Shown here piece after piece: positions 1 to 5,607 of a stretch of 14,065 nt of DNA. Each line of letters begins with the position of its first letter. Positions within the stretch are counted from its first letter, which is position 1. Origin of the DNA: Ochromonadaceae sp. CCMP2298 (Eukaryota > Sar > Synurophyceae > Ochromonadales > Ochromonadaceae); the NCBI GenBank assembly GCA_026770595.1, contig MU634242.1, positions 1-14,065 on the forward strand, written 5' to 3'. A program made the translations under genes and the position numbers. Under the pieces are notes generated by a model that was not told where the DNA came from, did no database searches, and saw nothing but the letters and a program-made list of their open reading frames with translations.

Positions 1-282
1 GGGAATGGCTCCATCTGTACATAAGCCATCTGTATATATGTGTGGAATAGCACAACCACTCGACCTCCAAACCATTGTCATTAACAGATTTAGACAGTAC
101 CGGTAGGTACAGTGGGTCTTCGGGTCACAGCGCTGTGAGGGTCGACACAGGCAATGTCGCCGTTCTCATTGTCTACATTTTTACGAAAAATGTTAACCAG
201 TGAAGAAGGGATTAAGCCTGCAATGAAAGTTCGGGTTGCTTTATACTACAAATACGTACACAGAAGGAGGCAGGTAGGTAGG
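1..282. other. 3' flank of UTP6, no gene seen
   Basis: This is the downstream flank of the minus-strand UTP6 gene up to the window edge. It is less GC-rich than the coding region next to it. Open frames crossing it (for example one starting at 154 on the plus strand) run into the UTP6 coding region antisense and resemble no protein family I know. No tRNA, promoter or clear polyadenylation signal is visible. Confidence 0.5.
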
Positions 283-3006
283 TTACGTCTTCGAGCCCAG
301 GGCCTTCTGCCTGCGCCAGCGCGTGTGCTGCGCGGCCTGGTGTCTGCCCAGCAGCTGCTGCATCTGCGCCAGAGCCGCCCAGGGGTCGGCTGCCTCCTGC
401 CCCGCAAACGCCCCCTGCCCCTGCCCCCCCTGTGTGTGAAGGGACAGGCGTAGGGGCAGCAGGTCCGCATCCACGCCCAGCTCTGTGGGGCACAGTGCGT
501 AGGTGTAATCGGGGCAGCAGTCCACTGCCTTCTCCGCCGCGCGCACAGCGAAGGCGCCCACCTCAACGACCAGCCCCTGCGAACCCCCCGTCCCCTGCAG
601 TACCACCAGGGCCGCGCTTGCCTGCAGTACGTACTGGAAGAAGGGGCCCATGTCTGCCCCCCTGAAGAGGTGCGGACTGCGCTGCATGTTTGTCGCAACG
701 AATGCGTATGCCCGCTGCAGTGCCACCAGCACAGTCACAGAGAGCGCAGGGGCGGGGGCAGAGGGGGAGCAGACGTGTCTGACCACGTGCTGTACGTACA
801 ATGCGCTCCAAAGCGCGCGCTGCTGCGAGCTCAGCCCGCCGCTCAGCGGCTGCGTGACGAGTTTCTGCAGACCGGCCTCCACCCCCGCCGCGCCGCCGCA
901 GTCCTCTGAGGGGGGGAGCAGCGCGCAGGCGGAGAAGAGAGCCTCGCATAACGCAGAGCCAGCAGAGCCAGCACCACCCACCAGCAAAGGTGCCGCCCCC
1001 ACCAGCGCACAGCAGAGGCGACTCCACCGCTCCATTGCACCCTCCTTGGCCTTTTTGCCGGCCTTGTCATGGTCCACCAGATCCAGATCCAGATCCAGCT
1101 CAGCCTCCCCCCCGCTGGCCTCCAGCTGAGAGAAATGCAGAGCCGCTGAGGCAGCTAGGCAGAAACTGTCCAACCCCCCCGCCGCCCCAGTCCCAGTCCC
1201 CTGTGTCCCCTGCTTCCCCAGCGCCGCAGCAGCCTCCGCCACCCAGTCCGCCAGCTGCCGCCGGTCGATCAGCTGCGCCCGCAGAGCAACAGCCCGCCCC
1301 CTCAAATCACCCCCCCCAGAAGCAATGCCGCGCAGGGCAGGTGTCGCCGCGAGTAGAAGTACACTGCGAGCAGTCTGCGTCAGCCCCATTCCCGGGTTCG
1401 GGTCCGCTGTCCCCAGAAAGGTCGCCGCGGAGGAGGCTGCAGCGAGGAACGCCGACAGCGCCTGCGCCTCCGACCCCCCCGCCCCCTCCAAGTCCTTAGA
1501 TCGCTTGGATTTCTTAGCCTTGCGCCCTGTCCCACCCCCCTCCAGTGCGACGCTGGCGAGTGCGGCCAGATCCACACCTCGGGCCTGCAATTGCATCCCC
1601 ACCTGCTGTGCTACTGCCAACAGACAGCGAACCGCAGAGTCCCGATACTGACCCCCCCCCACACCCGCCCCCACACCCACCCCACCGGCACCCGCCTCCG
1701 CAGTGTTTCCCTGCTGCAGCGCCCCCACACACTCCTGTAGCGAAACCGCCGCAGCAGCCAGCACCTGCGAGTCAGTGGGACCCTGAGCCTTGCGCTTCGC
1801 CCCCCCCCCCTCCCCCTCCTCCCCCTCCTCCCCCTCCTCGCCCCCCTCCGGTGCCTCCACCTCCACCTCCACCTCATCCTCCAGCACATCCCAGGCCTGC
1901 TGCGCCTGCGTGGCTGCCAGGTGCGCCCACACCTCGCCCCTGCGGCCGTACCTGCCCAGCAAAAGCGCTTTCATTCCCCTATGCAGGTCCGCCACATCTG
2001 ACCCCATGCCCAGACAGGCCGAGTATATGTCCAGCACTGCAGAGATATCCCCCCCCTCCCCCTCCCCCTCCGCCGCCTCGTCAGAATCCGACTGCGAGTC
2101 TGCCTCTGCCTCTGCCTCTGCGGGGGTCTGGGGGTCGGCGGCCGGTCCCAGGGCCTGAAGCGCGTGCCTGAAGACCACCAGTGGAGCACCCTGCGCGACC
2201 GCGGCCTGCTCCGCACTCAGCTCCTCCTCCTCCTCTTCACCCTCCTCCTCACCCCCCTCCTCCCCATCCTCACCCTTGCTCTCCTTCCCCTTCCCCTTCT
2301 TCTTAAAGCGGTCCTTTGGCTTCCCCCCCCCCAGGGCCAGCAGCCGCCGCCTCTCTACCACCCTCAGTGCGCTCCACAACTCCAACTCGAAGTAGCGAGT
2401 CCACAGCAGCGCACTGCGCTTGTTCACCCTTAGTGCGCGCTGCAGCGTGACCCGTGCTGCGTGCGCGTTGCCCATGGACTCTAGCTCGTGCACGGCCGCC
2501 TGCACCCAGAAGACCTCCACTCGGGGGTGCAGGGACAGCGCGCGGCCCAGCACAGTGTTCAGCTGGGTAGTGTTCTCCTTCGCCTGCAGGAAGGCCACAT
2601 AGTCAGCCCACAGCGACTGCTCGCCCCCGAAGCGGCGGACTGCTCGGTCGAATACGTAGGTTGTGTGGTTGTCTAGGGCCCCCTGCACCGCGACCAGCAT
2701 CTCTCTGAGGTCCTTGGCGTCTGCCTTACTGGGCCCCTTTACCTTGCCCTCCTTCCCATCCTTGCCCTTGCCCTTGGCCTCCATCCTGCGCACCCTTGCT
2801 GCCAGCAGCATATCCAGCTTGAGCAGGTACTGCAGGTATGATTGGTAATCCGCCGTCTCCTGCTGCCTCCTTTTCAGCACATACTCGCAGTCCGTCACCT
2901 TCTTCACAATGGCCCGCACCTCCTCGCCCGAGAACACCTGCGTGTCCTCCAGCCGCCGGAAGAGGATGGCCAGCTTGTCCATGATGAAGCGCACGCCGTC
3001 CGCCAT
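283..3006 (-). CDS. UTP6: U3 snoRNA-associated protein 6 (UTP6), HAT-repeat SSU processome subunit
   Basis: This gene encodes a nucleolar subunit of the small-subunit processome (UTP-B type subcomplex in yeast and human), which works with U3 snoRNA in early 18S rRNA processing. It is a single 907-residue exon. Residues 1-75 match the UTP6 N-terminus in order and spacing: a short helix, then 'FSGEEVRAIVKKVTDCEYVL' (25-44, like the yeast and human 'F..EV..I.KK.TD.E' signature), then 'DYQSYLQY' (53-60). HAT-like helices follow, with 'LWADYVAFLQA' (132-142), 'FWVQAAVHELE' (166-176) and 'LWTRYFELEL' (201-210). Lys-rich and Glu/Gly-rich linkers (about 75-95, 228-265, 297-320, 375-405) and Gly/Ala-rich stretches explain why it is longer than the roughly 440-600 residues usual for UTP6. 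The C-terminal half is poorly conserved. The ATG at 3004-3006 has A at -3 and G at +4. It is divergent from the protease gene. Confidence 0.9.
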   Translation of the reverse strand: MADGVRFIMDKLAILFRRLEDTQVFSGEEVRAIVKKVTDCEYVLKRRQQETADYQSYLQYLLKLDMLLAARVRRMEAKGKGKDGKEGKVKGPSKADAKDLREMLVAVQGALDNHTTYVFDRAVRRFGGEQSLWADYVAFLQAKENTTQLNTVLGRALSLHPRVEVFWVQAAVHELESMGNAHAARVTLQRALRVNKRSALLWTRYFELELWSALRVVERRRLLALGGGKPKDRFKKKGKGKESKGEDGEEGGEEEGEEEEEELSAEQAAVAQGAPLVVFRHALQALGPAADPQTPAEAEAEADSQSDSDEAAEGEGEGGDISAVLDIYSACLGMGSDVADLHRGMKALLLGRYGRRGEVWAHLAATQAQQAWDVLEDEVEVEVEAPEGGEEGEEGEEGEGGGAKRKAQGPTDSQVLAAAAVSLQECVGALQQGNTAEAGAGGVGVGAGVGGGQYRDSAVRCLLAVAQQVGMQLQARGVDLAALASVALEGGGTGRKAKKSKRSKDLEGAGGSEAQALSAFLAAASSAATFLGTADPNPGMGLTQTARSVLLLAATPALRGIASGGGDLRGRAVALRAQLIDRRQLADWVAEAAAALGKQGTQGTGTGAAGGLDSFCLAASAALHFSQLEASGGEAELDLDLDLVDHDKAGKKAKEGAMERWSRLCCALVGAAPLLVGGAGSAGSALCEALFSACALLPPSEDCGGAAGVEAGLQKLVTQPLSGGLSSQQRALWSALYVQHVVRHVCSPSAPAPALSVTVLVALQRAYAFVATNMQRSPHLFRGADMGPFFQYVLQASAALVVLQGTGGSQGLVVEVGAFAVRAAEKAVDCCPDYTYALCPTELGVDADLLPLRLSLHTQGGQGQGAFAGQEAADPWAALAQMQQLLGRHQAAQHTRWRRQKALGSKT
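1800..1810. repeat. 11-base C homopolymer (G11 on the coding strand) inside UTP6
   Basis: An unbroken run of 11 C lies inside the UTP6 frame, followed by a run of CCCCCTCCT-type units to about 1850. On the coding strand it encodes Gly residues inside a Glu/Gly linker near residue 400, before a basic 'AKRKA' stretch. The frame is intact as given, but a run like this is prone to replication slippage and to sequencing error. Confidence 0.85.
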
Positions 3007-3461
3007 CCTGCCTCTGCTGTGCTAGTAAGTCTGTCGGGTCTTGGGTCGTCGGGTCGGCAGCGCTGTCTGTCTGCGCGGCAGCTGCGATCTGCTCACCTCC
3101 TGCTCGCCGTATCAACCACTGGCACTGCGCACGACTCGAGTACCGCAGGGGCGTCGTGGAATGAGCCTTTTGTCGCAGACTTGCAGGATCTGCTCCTCTC
3201 TTGCAATGTTCCAGGAGCCGCGTCCAGACTTGGGGCAATGGATGGCGACTGGAGAAGAGGCGTAACTTACGTACTGCCGCAGTACGTACTGACCGTACTT
3301 TCGGTAGAGTACGTACTGAACGATCTTTTTTCCCGGGGCAAAACCGAGCACCCCCATGAAGTTGGATATTGCGCCATCGGCAGAGACCGTTGAATAGAGA
3401 CGGCGTTCCTCTCAAGCCGGCTTCTCAGATGAATTCATTCTCTACAGTCATCATCAAAATC
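3007..3461. promoter_or_regulatory. Divergent spacer between UTP6 and the cysteine protease, with a TACGTACTG cluster
   Basis: This 455-bp spacer must hold the 5' regions of both UTP6 (leftward) and the protease (rightward). No TATA box stands out. Its main structure is a cluster of TACGTACTG at 3268-3276, 3283-3291 and 3310-3318. The middle copy lies in the perfect 12-bp palindrome CAGTACGTACTG (3280-3291), and a partial copy (CGTACT) sits near 3294-3299. Whether these are regulatory sites is inference. Short open frames here encode nothing recognisable. Confidence 0.4.
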
Positions 3462-5104
3462 ATGATCTATCAGACTGTTCTCGCCCTGGCGCTGGCTGCG
3501 ACCGGCTCCGCGACGCTCTTCACGAAGGAAGCCGCCCACGCGAAGGTAAGAGCACAGCGGTCTTTATCGTTGTTATGTTTTACATACACGTAACACACAC
3601 GCAGACACACACGCAGACACGTGGACACTAATGTATCTATCTTAACTTCTAGTACATGTGGGAGGCCTTCAAGAGCGAGTACCGCCGTGAGTACCAGACC
3701 ATGGAGGAGGAGACCCAGAGGTTCGGGTTTTTCTTTGATAACATGAAGGCTGCTGACGAGCGCAACGAGGCTGAGTTGAAGGCTGGCGGCTCGGCCGTCC
3801 ACGGCATCACGAAGTTCAGCGACCTGTCCCAGGCCGAGTTCCGCAGCAGATACCTGACTGCTGATATCAAGATGAAGACCGATAAGAAGCAGCCCCCCGC
3901 CACCACCAAGCCCCCCAAGACCGACGCTGGCCTTGTGGACTGGACTGGCATCTACACCACTCCCCGTGAGTTTCATCCGACATCCATCCTGCCCTGCCTG
4001 TCTCTGTGTTCGCGCATCGAGTCCTAATTGAGTTATTATACCCCCCCTTCAAAACCAGTCAAGGACCAGGGCTACTGCGGCTCCTGCTGGGCCTTCTCTG
4101 CCACGGAGCAGATCGAGTCCGACTCCATGCGCACGCTGGGCACCAGTTACATCCTGAGCCCTGAGCAGATCACGCAGTGCGACGACACCTCCTTCGGTGA
4201 GCAAACTTCCGATGAGATCACGTCCTCCCCATGCCTGCTCTGTCCCATCGCGTCCACATGTCCTCATTCTTACGTTCATCTGTCTCCTATCTCCCTCCTA
4301 TCTCCCTCCTGTCCCTTGCTCTAAACCCTGCTCTGTCACTTGCTCTGTCCCCTGCTCTCTTGCTCTGTCCCATATGGCGTGTCCAGGCTGCAGCGGCGGC
4401 TGGACCGAGTCTGCCTACGCCTACGTGAAGAGGGCCGGCGGCATGGAGACCGAGGCCAACTACCCCTACACCTCCTACCAGGTATTATTATATTATTACA
4501 TTATTATATTATTAGATTATACACACTAATATTCACTATTACACACTATTACACACTATTATACACAATCATATACACTATTATACACTATTATAACACA
4601 CTTACCCCCCCCTTATCACCCCCGTCACAGGGCGTGACTGGCTCGTGCAAGTCGAAAGACGCCGACTTCGTGGTGGGCCTTACTGGCTTCAACACCATCA
4701 CCGGCGAGTCCAATATGGCCGCATACGTTCAGACCACCGGCCCCCTGTCCGTGTGCTTGGACGCCAACACCTGGAACTCCTACACTGGCGGAATTATGAG
4801 CGTGTGCGGGCAGAGCGTGGACCACTGTGTGCAGGCAGTGGGCGTGGACGTGGGCGGCGGCTACTGGAAGGTCCGCAACTCTTGGGGTAAGTATTATTAT
4901 ATTTTACACACTATTATTCACAAATATTCACTATTGTAAAACACTAACCCCAACCCATCACCCCCTCTCCCACGCCCTCCACACACAGGCACCTCCTGGG
5001 GCGAGAGCGGGTTCATCCTGCTGGCCTACGGCGCGAACACGTGTGATATCACCTATGACCCTACCTGGACCCAGGTATCACACAGAGGCGCACTGCTGGA
5101 CTAG
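3462..5104 (+). CDS. Papain-family (C1A) cysteine protease with I29 propeptide, six exons
   Basis: A secretory or lysosomal cathepsin-like endopeptidase. Exons: 3462-3545, 3653-3965, 4059-4196, 4387-4481, 4631-4886, 4989-5104; all introns are GT-AG and the phases agree, giving 333 residues. Residues 1-17 or so form a signal peptide (MIYQTVLALALAATGSA). Residues 29-95 are an I29 inhibitor propeptide with an ERFNIN-like helix and 'GITKFSDLSQAEF'. The catalytic domain has oxyanion Gln136 and nucleophile Cys142 in 'KDQGYCGSCWAF', 'CSGGW' (180-184), His275 in 'DHCVQAVG' and Asn293 in 'RNSWGTSWGESGF', so all active-site residues are present. An in-frame ATG at 3429 would add 11 residues (MNSFSTVIIKI); 3462 gives the cleaner signal peptide. 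The 3' end is uncertain: a donor at 5075 spliced to an acceptor ending at 5312 would replace the last nine residues and end in 'TWTQV', which is closer to family C-termini. The introns are 86 to 190-bp class and rich in simple repeats. Confidence 0.93.
4197..4386 (+). other. Protease intron 3 (190 bp), pyrimidine-rich repeats
   Basis: This is the longest intron of the protease, phase 1, from GTGAGC to TCCAG. It is filled with imperfect pyrimidine repeats of the kinds CTCCTATCTCC and TTGCTCTGTCCC (about 4285-4376). Removing it joins 'DDTSF' to the conserved 'GCSGGW' motif of papain-like enzymes, which supports the boundaries. Confidence 0.85.
4482..4630 (+). other. Protease intron 4 (149 bp), AT-rich microsatellite intron
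   Basis: A phase 0 intron from GTATTA to GTCACAG. It opens with TATTA-type repeats (4482-4520), continues with ACACACTATT and TATACACTATT repeats (4520-4600), and ends with a C-rich tract and CACCCCCGTCACAG. The order and wording of these blocks closely resemble intron 5 of the same gene, while the exons around them are GC-rich. Exon joining here gives 'YPYTSYQ-GVTGSC', as expected for the family. Confidence 0.88.
4887..4988 (+). other. Protease intron 5 (102 bp), similar to intron 4
   Basis: A phase 1 intron from GTAAGT to CACACAG. It carries the same block order as intron 4: TATTATTATATT near the donor, then ACACACTATTATTCAC and ATATTCACTATTG, then a C-rich stretch with ATCACCCCC before the acceptor. 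It separates 'RNSWG' from 'TSWGESGF', a join that is characteristic of papain-family proteases. Confidence 0.88.
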
Positions 5105-5140
5105 TACTGGGTACTGGGTACTGGTACTGGGCACTGGGCA
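5104..5140 (+). repeat. GTACTGG short tandem repeat
   Basis: About four imperfect 7-bp GTACTGG units lie directly after the protease stop codon and then decay into GCACTGGGCACAGG. They share the core GTACTG with the TACGTACTG motif seen elsewhere in the window. Confidence 0.75.
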
Positions 5141-5607
5141 CAGGGGCCACAGCAGTTCGGTACTTGGTACGCAGCGGCACATCAGTAGGCTGTGGGTGAT
5201 TCAGTGCGCCCGTGAAGTGAATTTTGGGCCAGCTTGTCTGCACACCCATCGGGCGATTGTCCGATTGCTGTGCTCTCGCTACAGGGGCTAGAGAGTGCTC
5301 GCATTATTGCAGGTCTAGTTTTGAGTATTATACCTTATCATGCTTTTGCATTCCTACACAGTATTTAAACAGAAAGACGTTATATAGTTATGGGCTCATT
5401 CTTGTTCCATGTAACTTACTTATTTATGTATTATCACGAATTGACTGAGGGGCAACGGGAGTTCGAGTCCAACAAGAATACGGTGCCCAAAGTGGGGAGA
5501 TTTTTGGGGAGGCTGTGGCTGTGCCTTGTCTTATGGCCTCCAGTGGACACAATCGCTCTCGTGTATCGCGTGCGGCCTATCGAGTCGGGACACAGCAGGC
5601 TGCAAGA
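5105..5607. other. Spacer between the protease and the 912-aa gene; GTACTGG repeats and TATA-like sites
   Basis: A 503-bp spacer between two plus-strand genes. Just after the protease stop, imperfect GTACTGG units run from 5104 to about 5140, followed by GGTACTTGGTAC near 5159-5168. A good pyrimidine tract and acceptor-like CTACAG end at 5284, and GCAG ends at 5312; either could close an alternative last protease intron. TATTTAAA (5362-5369) and TATATA (5381-5386) are the only TATA-like elements, about 220-245 bp before the next ATG; calling them promoter parts is a guess. No RNA gene was found. Confidence 0.4.

Noticed and set aside
1545-2171. Pro-rich plus-strand open frame of 208 residues
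   Set aside because: It is the antisense shadow of the G-rich UTP6 coding region, made of poly-Pro from C tracts, with no recognisable domain.
3041-3393. Short open frames in the UTP6/protease spacer, including one repeating Gln-Tyr-Val-Leu on the minus strand
   Set aside because: The repeated residues simply translate the CAGTACGTACTG motif cluster; no other coding sign is present.
5440-5475. tRNA-like TTCGAGTCC resembling a T-loop
   Set aside because: The flanking bases do not form a T stem, and no A box, anticodon arm or acceptor pairing could be found upstream.
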